DNA from: Mycobacteroides saopaulense
GTDB lineage: Bacteria > Actinomycetota > Actinomycetes > Mycobacteriales > Mycobacteriaceae
DNA: 64,000 nt
Direction: 5' to 3'
NCBI RefSeq assembly: GCF_001456355.1
Contig: NZ_CP010271.1
Location: forward strand, 2,542,001 to 2,606,000
Part shown: positions 1 through 8,659 of the stretch, piece by piece
How the letters are laid out: every line of letters begins with the position of its first letter
Position numbering within the stretch: the stretch's first letter is position 1
Notes under the pieces: model-generated
Database searches by the model: none
Told to the model about the DNA's origin: nothing
What the model saw: only the letters and a program-made list of their open reading frames with translations
Made by a program: the position numbers and the translations under genes

Positions 1-1134
1 CTCGATGATGTGCAGCCCGTATCCGTCCAATCCCACGCGCTTGGCGGGGTTGTTGGTCAACAGGCGCATCGACTTCACGCCCAGGTCCACCAAAATCTGT
101 GCGCCCAAACCATAGTCGCGCGCGTCAGCGGGCAGACCGAGCTTCAGGTTGGCGTCGACGGTGTCCTCACCGGCGTCCTGCAGCTGGTAGGCCTGCAGCT
201 TGTGCATCAGTCCGATGCCGCGGCCCTCATGGCCGCGCATGTACAACACGATGCCCCGGCCCTCTTTGGCCACCATCTCCATCGCGGCGTCCAGCTGCGG
301 ACCGCAATCACAACGCCGCGAACCGAATACGTCACCGGTCAAACACTCGGAGTGCACACGCACCAACACGTCGTTGCCGTCGCCGTCGGGGCCGGAGATG
401 TCCCCCAACACCAGGGCCACGTGCTCGACGTCGTCGTAAATGCTGGTGTAACCCACCGCACGGAACTCACCGTGCTGGGTGGGGATACGCGCCTCGGCGA
501 TCCGTTCGACATGCTTCTCGTGCTTACGCCGCCACTCGATCAGATCCGCGATCGACACCAGCGCCAGGTTGTGCTCATCGGCGAAGACCCTCAGCTCCTC
601 GGTCTGCGCCATCGCACCCTCGTCCTTCTGGCTGACGATCTCGCAGATCACCGCGGCGGGCCGCAGGCCCGCCAGCTTGGCCAGGTCAACCGATGCCTCG
701 GTGTGCCCTGGGCGTCGCAGCACCCCACCATCCTTGGCGCGCAGCGGAACAACGTGCCCCGGCTTGGTGAAGTCGTCGGCCGCGCTCTCCGCGTCGGCCA
801 GCAGTCGCATGGTCGCGGCGCGATCGGAGGCCGAAATCCCGGTTCCGATACCGTTTTTCGCGTCCACGGTCACGGTGTACGCCGTGCCGTGCTTGTCCTG
901 ATTTACCGCGTACTGGGGCAGCAGCCCAAGACGGTCGCAGTCCTCACCGGCCAACGGTACACAGAGGTACCCCGATGTGTACCGCACCATGAATGCCACC
1001 AATTCAGGGGTGGCCTTCTCCGCGGCGAAGATCAGATCGCCTTCGTTCTCCCGGTCCTCATCGTCGACGACGACGATGGCCTTACCGGCGGCGATATCGG
1101 CGACAGCGCGTTCAATGCTGTCCAACCTGGTCAT
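1..1134 (-). CDS. ribBA: GTP cyclohydrolase II / 3,4-dihydroxy-2-butanone-4-phosphate synthase (RibBA), C-terminus outside window
   Basis: Bifunctional cytoplasmic riboflavin enzyme that makes both precursors of lumazine: DHBP from ribulose-5-phosphate (N-terminal domain) and the pyrimidine from GTP (C-terminal domain). Reading the minus strand from the ATG at 1134 gives [11 protein letters not shown], then the DHBP synthase acidic signature [11 protein letters not shown]. Further on comes the zinc-binding cyclohydrolase II motif around 305-355 ([17 protein letters not shown]). The frame stays open to the left window edge, so the last part of the cyclohydrolase domain is missing here. It lies just downstream of ribC, as ribA2 does in M. 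tuberculosis, and is probably co-transcribed with it. Confidence 0.95.
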   Translation of the reverse strand, partial: MTRLDSIERAVADIAAGKAIVVVDDEDRENEGDLIFAAEKATPELVAFMVRYTSGYLCVPLAGEDCDRLGLLPQYAVNQDKHGTAYTVTVDAKNGIGTGISASDRAATMRLLADAESAADDFTKPGHVVPLRAKDGGVLRRPGHTEASVDLAKLAGLRPAAVICEIVSQKDEGAMAQTEELRVFADEHNLALVSIADLIEWRRKHEKHVERIAEARIPTQHGEFRAVGYTSIYDDVEHVALVLGDISGPDGDGNDVLVRVHSECLTGDVFGSRRCDCGPQLDAAMEMVAKEGRGIVLYMRGHEGRGIGLMHKLQAYQLQDAGEDTVDANLKLGLPADARDYGLGAQILVDLGVKSMRLLTNNPAKRVGLDGYGLHIIE

Positions 1135-1231
1135 GGGGACCACTCTCGTTAGGGGCGTGTGGGCACTCTAAGTATGAACCACTGGGAATCGAACGATTCG
1201 AGCGCTGTTCACTCAGCGGATCCGGGCCCGC

Positions 1232-1828
1232 CTAGGAACGGTGTTCGAGCAGCCGTTCGACGTACTTGGCGATGACATCCACCTCGAGATTCACCGTCGT
1301 GCCGATGGTCGCCGTGCCCAGCGTGGTCAGGCCCAACGTCGTGGGGATCAACGACACCTCGAACCAGTCCGGTCCCAATCCCGACACCGTCAGTGACACC
1401 CCGTCTACGGTGATCGAGCCCTTTTCGACGACATATCTGGCCACTGCCTGCGGCAGGGAGACGCGCACGACCTCCCAATTCTCCGAAGGCGTCCGCACCA
1501 GCACCTGCCCGGTGCCGTCGACGTGCCCTTGCACGATGTGTCCACCCAGCCGGCTGTTGACCGCGGCCGCCCGCTCCAGATTGACCTTGGCGCCGGTGGC
1601 GATCTTGTCCAGGCTGGACCGCGAGAGCGTCTCGCCCATAACGTCGGTGGTGAAGACTCCCCCGGGCCGGACCTCGACCACCGTCAGGCAGACGCCATTG
1701 ACGGCGATCGAGTCGCCATGCTTCGCGTCCTCAACGACCAGGGGGCCGAGCACGGTGAGACGGGCAGCGTCGTCGAGATCTTCCCTGCCCAGGATCTCGC
1801 CAAGCTCCTCAACGATTCCGGTGAACAT
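1232..1828 (-). CDS. ribC: Riboflavin synthase alpha chain
   Basis: Dismutates two 6,7-dimethyl-8-ribityllumazine molecules into riboflavin and a pyrimidine. The 198-residue protein has the usual length and the two lumazine-binding repeats. The first starts with MFTGIVEELG. The second follows GGHIVQGHVDGTG (about residues 95-107) and ends in a helical C-terminus. The ATG start gives the canonical MFTGIVEE N-terminus, so it is secure. About 97 bases separate it from ribBA downstream, and a small secreted-protein gene lies 29 bases upstream on the same strand. Confidence 0.97.
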   Translation of the reverse strand: MFTGIVEELGEILGREDLDDAARLTVLGPLVVEDAKHGDSIAVNGVCLTVVEVRPGGVFTTDVMGETLSRSSLDKIATGAKVNLERAAAVNSRLGGHIVQGHVDGTGQVLVRTPSENWEVVRVSLPQAVARYVVEKGSITVDGVSLTVSGLGPDWFEVSLIPTTLGLTTLGTATIGTTVNLEVDVIAKYVERLLEHRS

Positions 1829-1857
1829 GCCGCCAAGCCTAGGACGCTTTCCTGGGA

Positions 1858-2412
1858 TTAGGCGTGCGTCCCTGCCTGCGCGCAGGCCATCTGGGCATTG
1901 TGCGCGTCGGTGTTCAGGTCGTTGGCCTTCCCGTTCACGCCGTCGACCGGTGCGCGCACACCCATGAGGATCATCAACTTATTGGCGTTCGTCGCCCATG
2001 AGCGCATCGGATCGGCGATCGCCGGATCCAGATCCGGGGTATTCGCAGCTTCGTTCGCGAACGAGGCCGCCTCACGCAGCGCGGTACGGCCGGTTCCATT
2101 GCTCGACGAGACATAGACATCGCTGTAGTTGCCCTCCATCCCCGCCAGGTTGTTGGCGAAGTCGGAGTAGTTCGTCGCGGCGTAATCCAGCGCGGTCGCG
2201 AACTTCGCGCACGCCTCGACGGCAGCAGGGGTCGCGGTGTCACTGGTCGGCGCGGCACCCGACACAATCGCGGGACCGGGCGCTACGGCCGGCTGGTCTG
2301 TGGGATCGGGTTGATCGGGCTCCGCATACGCTGCAGGAACAACCGCCAAGCCCATACCGATCGCGACCAGAGCCGGCACGGCCGCCTTGCGACACAGATG
2401 TAGTGGCCTCAT
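1858..2412 (-). CDS. Small secreted protein of unknown function
   Basis: Predicted 184-residue exported protein. The start at 2412 is chosen because GGAGAGG lies about 5 bases upstream and gives a clean Sec signal peptide (MRPLHLCRKAAVPALVAIG..., likely cleaved after AAYA). A longer reading to 2484 would put 24 charged residues before the signal. The mature part begins with a Pro/Asp-rich linker (EPDQPDPTDQP), followed by an Ala/Asn-rich helical domain with two cysteines, CAKFATALDYAATNYSDF near its start and MACAQ at its end. This resembles small mycobacterial secreted helical proteins of no assigned function. It is possibly co-transcribed with ribC downstream. Confidence 0.75.
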   Translation of the reverse strand: MRPLHLCRKAAVPALVAIGMGLAVVPAAYAEPDQPDPTDQPAVAPGPAIVSGAAPTSDTATPAAVEACAKFATALDYAATNYSDFANNLAGMEGNYSDVYVSSSNGTGRTALREAASFANEAANTPDLDPAIADPMRSWATNANKLMILMGVRAPVDGVNGKANDLNTDAHNAQMACAQAGTHA

Positions 2413-2862
2413 CGATTCCTCTCCAGGTTCCCTGGTGCTGTTCGGCCGTGACCGTACCCGCAATTCATCACGACGTCGCGTCAAGACAGCACCGACAACT
2501 GATAGTGAGTTGCGGAATTGTCACGAGTCTGAACCATTGTTGAACAACTGGTATATGACAGAGAATTCGCCTGACCGTTGAAAAGTGTGCTGGATACCCC
2601 TACCGGGTAGTCCCAAATGATCATGCGGGCGCGGTAACGACACCAGTGGTTTTCCTCACAACCGCCGAGGCAGAAGGCATTTCACGTTTCAAATCATCGC
2701 GGTTGGAACGGTGTGTACCGACGTAGGAAATGGATAGACATTGGGCGATAACTGTTGTCCGTCCATTAACCGTTTCGCAACGCGGCACCCCCAACATTCG
2801 TCGGGACAGCTTCCTCACAGAAGTCATGGACATCACCAAACAATGAGAGGCGCCACCGCACC
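2413..2862. promoter_or_regulatory. Divergent intergenic region between a secreted protein gene and the porin pair
   Basis: About 450 bases without a convincing gene, clearly more AT-rich than the flanking coding DNA. It must hold the promoter of the leftward secreted-protein gene and that of the rightward porin operon. The porin has a GAGAGG ribosome-binding site at about 2846-2851. The long distance fits the long untranslated leader known for mspA-type porin genes, but no promoter box was assigned with confidence. Confidence 0.5.
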
Positions 2863-3540
2863 ATGCTGAAAAGTCTTGTCACTCTGACTGCTGTCTGCGC
2901 GCTCGCCGCAACGGCGCCCCTCGCCCTGGCCGAACCCGGTGATGATCCGACGCCCGTACAGCCGGTGGCGGATGCACCACCGCCCCCTCCCGGCGATACC
3001 GGCGCAATGCCGTCGGCGGAGCCCGGCACCTTGTCCACCCCGGACGGCTGGATCCTCGCCGTCGCCGCGAAGGACGAGAGTCTGCTGCCGGTGGCACCGT
3101 TGACCACTGCGCTGTCCTCGCGCGAATACATCGTCGGCGGCACATTCATCGGTGGCGTGAAGGGTGGCGGCAAGACGAAACTCGCCGGTGGAACCCTGGA
3201 AGCCGGCTACCAGATCGGCTGCGGCATCACCGGTGGCCCCGTGGAGCTGATGGGTGGTGTCAGCCTCCAGCCGTCGATCAGCATGGCCGGTGTCCCCTCG
3301 GCCAGCGCCGGTGTGGTCGGCCAGATCAAGGTCGGTCTGAAGCCGGGCACGGTGACCATCGTCCCGGTCAACAAGAAGACCTTCGAGGGCACCACCACGC
3401 GTACCACCATCACCGGCTTCCGCATCAAGATCGACGGCTGCGTCGGTCAGTCCTTCATCCGGTCCTACGCGACCTTCACCAGCTCCACCGAGAACACCGA
3501 TGACGTGGTCACGTACATGGGTGTCACCAAGGCCGTCTGA
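2863..3540 (+). CDS. MspA-family outer-membrane porin, copy 1
   Basis: Water-filled channel of the mycobacterial outer (mycolate) membrane for small hydrophilic solutes. It is 225 residues with a signal peptide ending ALA about residue 23, then a Pro/Asp-rich N-terminal extension (about 24-50) that classical MspA lacks. MspA family hallmarks follow: TPDGWILAVAAKDE, SSREYIVGGTF, GTLEAGYQIGCGI and the C-terminal block IKIDGCVGQSFIRSYATF...TDDVVTYMGVTK. The two conserved cysteines of the C-terminal half are present. A highly similar paralogue lies 62 bases downstream, so the pair is probably co-transcribed. Confidence 0.93.
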   Translation: MLKSLVTLTAVCALAATAPLALAEPGDDPTPVQPVADAPPPPPGDTGAMPSAEPGTLSTPDGWILAVAAKDESLLPVAPLTTALSSREYIVGGTFIGGVKGGGKTKLAGGTLEAGYQIGCGITGGPVELMGGVSLQPSISMAGVPSASAGVVGQIKVGLKPGTVTIVPVNKKTFEGTTTRTTITGFRIKIDGCVGQSFIRSYATFTSSTENTDDVVTYMGVTKAV

Positions 3541-3602
3541 CATTGATGACCGAAACACCCACAGCCAGCCCACTGTTCAAGACCACGAGAGGCCTCAATC
3601 CC

Positions 3603-4289
3603 ATGCTCAAGAGTCTCGTCACCCTGACCGCCGCGTGCGCACTCGCGGCGTCGGCTCCGCTCGCCCTGGCGGACCCGTCCGACGACCCGCCACCCGTCCA
3701 GCCCGTGGCGGACGCCCCGCCTCCCGCTGACGGCCCACCGCCGGACAACGGCCTCGTCGGCTCCGAGGAACCAGGCATCGTTAAGACCCCCGACGGCTGG
3801 ACCCTCACAGTCGGTGCCAAGGATGAGACCCAGCTGCCCATCCCGCCGCTGACCACCGCCACCTCGTCGCGCGAGTACCTGGCCGGAGGCACGTTCACCG
3901 GCTCGGCCAAGGGCGGCGGCAGCACCAAGCTGTCCGGCGGCACCCTGGAGGCCGGCTACCAGATCGGTTGCGGCATCAGCCTGAACACCGTCAAGTTGAA
4001 CGGCTCCATCGGTCTCAACGTCGGCCTGACCACCGGCGGCATCGGTAGCCTCGGCCTGCCCATTCAGGGCCAGATCGAGGTACACCCGCAGCCCGGTGAG
4101 GTCATCAACGTCTCCGTCGACAAGAAGAAGTACAAGGGCAGCGAAGTGCGCATCACCCTCAAGGACGTGCACATCAAGATCGACGGTTGCATCGGCCAGT
4201 CGTTCTTGCGTTCGTACGCCGTGCTGACCAGTTCGTCGAAGGACAATGACGACATCGTCGCCTACTACGGCGTCACGAAGACCGTCTAG
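3603..4289 (+). CDS. MspA-family outer-membrane porin, copy 2
   Basis: Tandem paralogue of the preceding porin, 228 residues. The start at 3603 (MLKSLVTLTAACALAASAPLALA) matches the signal peptide of copy 1 almost residue for residue and has a GAGAGG site upstream. A longer frame back to 3543 would prefix 20 non-homologous residues. It shares the Pro-rich extension, TPDGWTLTVGAKDE, SSREYLAGGTF, GTLEAGYQIGCGI and IKIDGCIGQSFLRSYAV blocks. It differs most in the constriction-zone region (about residues 130-170, GSIGLNVGLTTGGIGSLGLP), so the two channels may differ in conductance or selectivity. Confidence 0.93.
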   Translation: MLKSLVTLTAACALAASAPLALADPSDDPPPVQPVADAPPPADGPPPDNGLVGSEEPGIVKTPDGWTLTVGAKDETQLPIPPLTTATSSREYLAGGTFTGSAKGGGSTKLSGGTLEAGYQIGCGISLNTVKLNGSIGLNVGLTTGGIGSLGLPIQGQIEVHPQPGEVINVSVDKKKYKGSEVRITLKDVHIKIDGCIGQSFLRSYAVLTSSSKDNDDIVAYYGVTKTV

Positions 4290-4331
4290 TTCAGACCGCC
4301 CGAACTGCCAAAGAACAGAGGAGACGCAGCC

Positions 4332-5048
4332 ATGAGGAACCCCGATCATCCGTCCATCGTGAAGATCGGGGTGGCTGCGGCTCTGGCCGCGGGTGCGTTA
4401 CTCGCTTCCGCGGCGACCGCCTCCGCAGATCCCGAACCCGATCCCGTGCCTGTGGCTCCTCCCGCACCTCCGGGACCACCGGAGCCTCCGCCGCCGTCTC
4501 AGATCGGCAACCCTCTGGCGCTGTCCGGTACCGAGCAGGGGCCCGGTGGCATCCCCACCAACCTCGCCATCGTGGGTAATCCGAACCTGATCGGCCAGAA
4601 CCCGGCACCAGCGGCGCCGGCCCCGCCGGGTGCCACTCCTCCGGTCGTCACCCCCAACACCCGGGCGCTGAACAACCAGTACCTGTTGCCGCAGAACCTC
4701 AAGCCCGCCGAGCCCGGCAAGGGCGAGGTGTACGGGGTCGCCCCCGGCGAAGAGAACGCCGACGTTTCCGGCGGCGAGTACCTGGGACGGCTCATCCGCG
4801 GGGTTCAGGACGGTCAGTGGCGCGGCGGCATCGTCGGCCGCGGTACCAAGGAATCGCTCAACCAGCCGCTGCCCGGAACCGCTCCGCCGCCCGGAACCCG
4901 CATTCCCGGCCTCGGCGATGACTCGCAGGGACCGGCCCCCGAGCAGTGGCACTGGACTCCACCCGAGCCACCCGAAGGCGCGCCGGCCGCTCCCCCCGCT
5001 CCCGGCTCACCCCTGCCTGCCGCGGCGCCGCCGACCCCTCCCGCATAA
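4332..5048 (+). CDS. Proline-rich secreted protein of unknown function
   Basis: 238-residue exported protein starting at the ATG with an upstream GAGGAGACG site. A Sec signal peptide ends about ATASA (residue 33). The mature protein is dominated by proline, with runs such as PEPDPVPVAPPAPPG near the N-terminus and PAAPPAPGSPLPAAAPP at the C-terminus. These flank a more ordered central part (NQYLLPQNLKPAEPGKGEVYGVAPGEENADVSG is the start of that part). Such tails often pass through or bind the cell wall. It lies directly downstream of the porin pair on the same strand, which suggests an envelope role; no enzymatic motif is visible. Confidence 0.8.
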   Translation: MRNPDHPSIVKIGVAAALAAGALLASAATASADPEPDPVPVAPPAPPGPPEPPPPSQIGNPLALSGTEQGPGGIPTNLAIVGNPNLIGQNPAPAAPAPPGATPPVVTPNTRALNNQYLLPQNLKPAEPGKGEVYGVAPGEENADVSGGEYLGRLIRGVQDGQWRGGIVGRGTKESLNQPLPGTAPPPGTRIPGLGDDSQGPAPEQWHWTPPEPPEGAPAAPPAPGSPLPAAAPPTPPA

Positions 5049-5711
5049 CTATCTCCGGAGCGCCTTGCGCGCCAGGTAGTTTCCGAAGAACTGCGCGGCC
5101 TGCACCAGCACGATGATGATGACTGTCGAGACGATCGTCACCTGCCAGTTGAAGCGCTGGTAGCCCTGCACGATGGCGAAGTCACCGAGGCCGCCACCGC
5201 CGACCAGGCCGGCCATCGCGGACATGTCGACGATGCCGATCAGTACAAAGGTGTAGCCGAGAATCAACGGCCCCAACGCTTCCGGTACCAACAGGGTCAC
5301 GATGATGCGCAGCGGGCCGGCGCCGACGGCGCGCGCTGCCTCGATGACGCCGGGATCGATGGTCACCAGGTTCTGTTCGACGATGCGGGCGATCGCGAAG
5401 GACGCGGCGACGATCATCACGAACACCACGGCCGTGGTGCCGATCGTCGTCCCCACCACCCCGAGAGTGATGGGCCCCAGCGCCGCGATCAGCACCACGA
5501 ACGGAATGGGCCGCACGATGTTCACCACTACGTTGAGCAGGGTGTGCAGCACCCGATTCTGCAGCAAGCCACCGGATCTGGTGGTGTACAACAGCACGCC
5601 CAGGCCCAACCCGATGAGGCCTCCCACCACCAGGGTGATCGACACCATGTACAAGGTGTCTCCGAAGGCCTCGAACAACTGCGGTCGCAACCGCTCCCAG
5701 TTGGTTGTCAT
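5049..5711 (-). CDS. metI: Methionine ABC transporter permease MetI
   Basis: Inner-membrane permease of the MetNIQ methionine importer. It is 220 residues with about five hydrophobic segments and the BPD_transp_1 EAA loop EAARAVGAGPLRIIVTLLVPEALGPL (starting about residue 124), which docks onto MetN. IVRPIPFVVLIAALGP and SAMAGLVGGGGLGDFAIVQGYQRF are typical of MetI. The start overlaps the end of metN by four bases. It is the last gene of a metQ-metN-metI operon and ends one base from the convergent proline-rich protein gene. Confidence 0.95.
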   Translation of the reverse strand: MTTNWERLRPQLFEAFGDTLYMVSITLVVGGLIGLGLGVLLYTTRSGGLLQNRVLHTLLNVVVNIVRPIPFVVLIAALGPITLGVVGTTIGTTAVVFVMIVAASFAIARIVEQNLVTIDPGVIEAARAVGAGPLRIIVTLLVPEALGPLILGYTFVLIGIVDMSAMAGLVGGGGLGDFAIVQGYQRFNWQVTIVSTVIIIVLVQAAQFFGNYLARKALRR

Positions 5712-6739
5712 CGCCCCACCTGCTGAACCGTGGTCACAGCCGATAAGTCTGAGATAACTTGCGCCACTTGATCGTCAGATCCTTCCAGCTCGAGTGTGAG
5801 ATTGCCGAAGGAGCGCGACTGCAGCGTGGTGATGCCCCCGTAGACCACCTCGAAGCGCACGCCGAGTTCGGTCGCGCGTGCTAGCGCGGGGCCGATCTGC
5901 ACACCCTCACTGATTTCGACGGATACGATCATTCCCTTGTGTCGCTGCGTTATTCGCGCGATATCTTCGCCGCTCGGGGTGTTCTGCAGCACCGTCCCGA
6001 CAAAACGCTTGCCGGCCTCACTCTGCGGCGTGGAGAACACGTCGAAAACGGTTCCGGTCTCGACGACCTTGCCGTCGGCCAGCACGGCGACACGGTCGGC
6101 GACCGTACGCACCACATCCATTTCGTGGGTGATCACCACGATGGTCACCCCGAACTCGTCGTTGACCGCCCGCAGTAGGCGCAGCACATCGCCGGTCGTT
6201 TCCGGGTCCAGCGCACTGGTCGCCTCATCGGCCAACAAGACCGACGGCGAGGTCGCCAGCGCCCGCGCTATCCCGACACGCTGTTTCTGTCCACCGGAGA
6301 GCTGGTCCGGATAACTCTTGGCCTTATCGGCCAGCCCGACGAACTCCAGCAGCTCGGCGACCCGCGCGTTGCGCTTGTCGGCGGACCACCCGGCAACCCG
6401 GAGCGGATAGGCGATGTTCCCCGCCACGGTTCGGGACCGGAACAGATTGAACTGCTGAAAAATCATGCCGATATCCGTACGCACACCGCGTAATTCGCGC
6501 TCCCCCAGAGCACTCACCTCGGCCCCGTCGACCACCACGCGGCCGGTGGTGGGGCGTTCCAGTCCGTTGATGAGGCGCACCAACGTACTCTTTCCGGCTC
6601 CGGAGTAGCCGATCATCGCGAACACCTCACCGGCGGCGATGTCGAGCGAGACGTCATCGACCGCGGTCACCGTCTTCTTGCCTACCTGGAAGGACTTGGT
6701 GACGTTCTCGAACCGGATCAGCGGCGTCGTACCGGTCAT
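5708..6739 (-). CDS. metN: Methionine ABC transporter ATP-binding protein MetN
   Basis: Cytoplasmic ATPase driving methionine uptake. It is 343 residues with Walker A GYSGAGKST (44-52), ABC signature LSGGQKQR (147-154) and Walker B VLLADE (167-172). A C-terminal NIL domain (about 265-343) in this family binds methionine and inhibits transport when the cell is replete. The ATG overlaps the metQ stop codon, so translation is likely coupled. The complete NIL domain identifies it as a true MetN rather than another amino-acid ATPase. Confidence 0.96.
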   Translation of the reverse strand: MTGTTPLIRFENVTKSFQVGKKTVTAVDDVSLDIAAGEVFAMIGYSGAGKSTLVRLINGLERPTTGRVVVDGAEVSALGERELRGVRTDIGMIFQQFNLFRSRTVAGNIAYPLRVAGWSADKRNARVAELLEFVGLADKAKSYPDQLSGGQKQRVGIARALATSPSVLLADEATSALDPETTGDVLRLLRAVNDEFGVTIVVITHEMDVVRTVADRVAVLADGKVVETGTVFDVFSTPQSEAGKRFVGTVLQNTPSGEDIARITQRHKGMIVSVEISEGVQIGPALARATELGVRFEVVYGGITTLQSRSFGNLTLELEGSDDQVAQVISDLSAVTTVQQVGR

Positions 6740-7602
6740 TTTTCGCTGCGAATCTGCTGCTCGATCCTCCCCAAGATGGCCGCGCAGTCGGGGCCGCTCT
6801 TTGTCACCGAAAGCTGAGTTCCCTTGCTTTCCTTGGCATATGCCTCGGTGACCGCCGGCGAATGAAAGACCTCGACAAGTTTTTGATACGTCGGGTTGTC
6901 CTTCTCCTCGGCGCGCGCCACGATGACGTTGATGTAGGGCTCGGCCCCCGGACTGGCCGGATCGTCGGCATAGAGCGCACTCTTGGGGTCGATGTTCGAC
7001 TGCGCCAGATAGGTGTTGTTGATGACGGCGCCATCGATCGATTTGAGCGACAACGGCGTCTGCGCCGCGTCCACCAGCGTCACGCTGACTCGGGAAGCCC
7101 CCTTGTCGATATCCCCGACACTGGGCGTCGTACGTTCGCCCTTGAGAGCGACGAGCCCGGCCGCCTTCAGCACGAACAGTGCCCGAGCCTGATTCGGCGG
7201 ATCATTGGGGATCGCGATCTGTCCGCCCTGCGGGATATCCGCAAGCGCCTTGTGCTTCTGCGAATACAGGCCCAGCGGCACGATATAGGTGGCACCTACC
7301 GGTGCAAGCGTCGCATTATCCGCGACGTTATATTCAGCCAGGAAACGAAGATGTTGAAATAGATTCACGTCGACCTGTTTTTGGGTGAGCGCCACATTCG
7401 GCTGGCTGTAGTCCGTAAAGTTGGTGGTGACGAGTTTGATTCCCGCTTTTCCAGCCTCGTCGACGAAAACATCCCAGGAGTCCTTGCCTGCCTCTGTCGT
7501 GCCGATACGCACGACATTTCCGCTGCTGCTATCGCCGCCAGAGCAGGCGACGCCGCCAAATCCTGCCGCGAGCAGGACCAGTGCAATAGCAATACGTCTC
7601 AT
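6736..7602 (-). CDS. metQ: Methionine-binding lipoprotein MetQ (NlpA family)
   Basis: Substrate-binding lipoprotein of the MetNIQ importer, 288 residues. The signal peptide ends in a lipobox with the acylated cysteine at about residue 20 (GGVAC). The NlpA/MetQ fold is recognisable from LVTTNFTDYSQPNVALTQKQVDVNLFQH, IAIPNDPPNQARALFVLKAAGL and INNTYLAQSNIDPKSALY (each a start of a family block). An AAAGG site precedes the ATG. It is first in the operon and lies behind a palindrome at 7628-7646 that may control it. Confidence 0.95.
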   Translation of the reverse strand: MRRIAIALVLLAAGFGGVACSGGDSSSGNVVRIGTTEAGKDSWDVFVDEAGKAGIKLVTTNFTDYSQPNVALTQKQVDVNLFQHLRFLAEYNVADNATLAPVGATYIVPLGLYSQKHKALADIPQGGQIAIPNDPPNQARALFVLKAAGLVALKGERTTPSVGDIDKGASRVSVTLVDAAQTPLSLKSIDGAVINNTYLAQSNIDPKSALYADDPASPGAEPYINVIVARAEEKDNPTYQKLVEVFHSPAVTEAYAKESKGTQLSVTKSGPDCAAILGRIEQQIRSEK

Positions 7603-7627
7603 ATCAGCCTTTCAAATTCAGCGTGAT

Positions 7628-7646
7628 CACAATGGTTGACATTGTG
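7628..7646. promoter_or_regulatory. Palindromic operator candidate upstream of metQNI
   Basis: Perfect inverted repeat CACAATG-N5-CATTGTG, 26-44 bases upstream of the metQ ATG on the minus strand, inside the only intergenic space available for the operon promoter. The position fits a repressor site overlapping the transcription start or the core promoter. Which regulator binds is not known from the sequence; a methionine- or sulfur-responsive repressor is a guess. Confidence 0.5.
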
Positions 7647-7756
7647 AAATATCTGAAGGCGCAGCAAATTGTTAATAGGCCTCAGAACGGCGCCACAGTA
7701 CCAGAAGGAAAAGCGCAGTGCGCCTTGTCGAAACGCGAGAATGAAACAGAATGAGA

Positions 7757-8524
7757 CTAGGACGCCGCGGGGACCGCCGACGGCAGCGGCGGCGCAGGCA
7801 ACTCGGGGCCACCATTACCCGGTCCGGCGGCCGGCATCTGCGCGACCAGCTGTGACTGCATCTGAGCCGATATCGCCGACCACGACATGGCGGCAGGCTT
7901 ACCGCCCCAGCGCAACGAATAGATACCCACCAGTAGGGCCTGTCCGGGTTGGGTGATGGTGTACACGGGTCCGCCCGAATCACCGTGCTGCCCACCGACA
8001 TCCGTCATGGTGAACCAACCGTTGTTGATCGCGTCGACCTTGCCGCAGGTTTCACCGGACACCGAGCCCATCAGGCACACCGGGAGCCCCGGCTCGGGGC
8101 CCGCGTTCTGCGTGATCCGCAGTGCGAGTCCGTTGGGCAGATTGCTGCTCAATTCCACCCCGGGCGCGAACGTGATGCCCTCGTAGTCCGAAACGACGTC
8201 TCCCGGGCCGATCGCACCGCCGGTTGGCAGGTTGCGACTCATCAACAAGACCTCGCCGACACGGTTCCCGCCCAGATCGGTGACCGCTCCGGTGGCGTTG
8301 CAATGTCCCGCCGTCAGGCCGATTCTCGATATCGGATCGACGTAGCCGAGCGTGCAACGACTGTCCCCCTGGACAATCGACATGCCCGGGAAAGCGACAA
8401 TCTTGGGAGGAGCTTCCGAGGCTGGATCGGCGGCTGAAAGCGCAGGTGAAGCAACAAGAATGCCAGCGACAGCGGCAACCGCGGACATGCCACATGCCAG
8501 TGCTCTGCTCACGTTTTTCACCAC
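7757..8524 (-). CDS. Secreted trypsin-like (S1 family) serine protease
   Basis: Exported chymotrypsin-fold protease of about 255 residues. The triad can be placed: His in GLTAGHCN, Asp in the DYEGITF segment, and Ser in GQHGDSGGPVY with the oxyanion GDSGGP. Cysteines around the His and Ser suggest disulfides. The signal peptide runs to about SPALSA. The start is uncertain: no ATG fits, and GTG at 8524 is preferred because CGAGGG lies six bases upstream; GTG at 8521 or 8512 is also possible. The C-terminus is a Pro/Ala-rich tail. Related S1 proteases in actinobacteria are mostly orphan secreted enzymes; the substrate is unknown. Confidence 0.85.
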   Translation of the reverse strand: MVKNVSRALACGMSAVAAVAGILVASPALSAADPASEAPPKIVAFPGMSIVQGDSRCTLGYVDPISRIGLTAGHCNATGAVTDLGGNRVGEVLLMSRNLPTGGAIGPGDVVSDYEGITFAPGVELSSNLPNGLALRITQNAGPEPGLPVCLMGSVSGETCGKVDAINNGWFTMTDVGGQHGDSGGPVYTITQPGQALLVGIYSLRWGGKPAAMSWSAISAQMQSQLVAQMPAAGPGNGGPELPAPPLPSAVPAAS

Positions 8525-8659
8525 AACCAGCCCTCGGTTGACAATCCCGCCCTGCAAATGAGCATGGCGTCGGATTGCTGGGGTGTCAATTTCATCGCCA
8601 GCAACATCGTCGTGTCGCGAGCCTCCCAGTGGTCGCGGTCAGCCTCTACGATCGGTCCC

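Noticed and set aside
1135..1231. FMN riboswitch near ribC/ribBA
   Set aside because: The intergenic spaces around the rib genes are short and show none of the conserved RFN element blocks.
7603..7756. SAM riboswitch before metQNI
   Set aside because: No SAM-I or SAM-IV core sequence seen; only a short palindrome.
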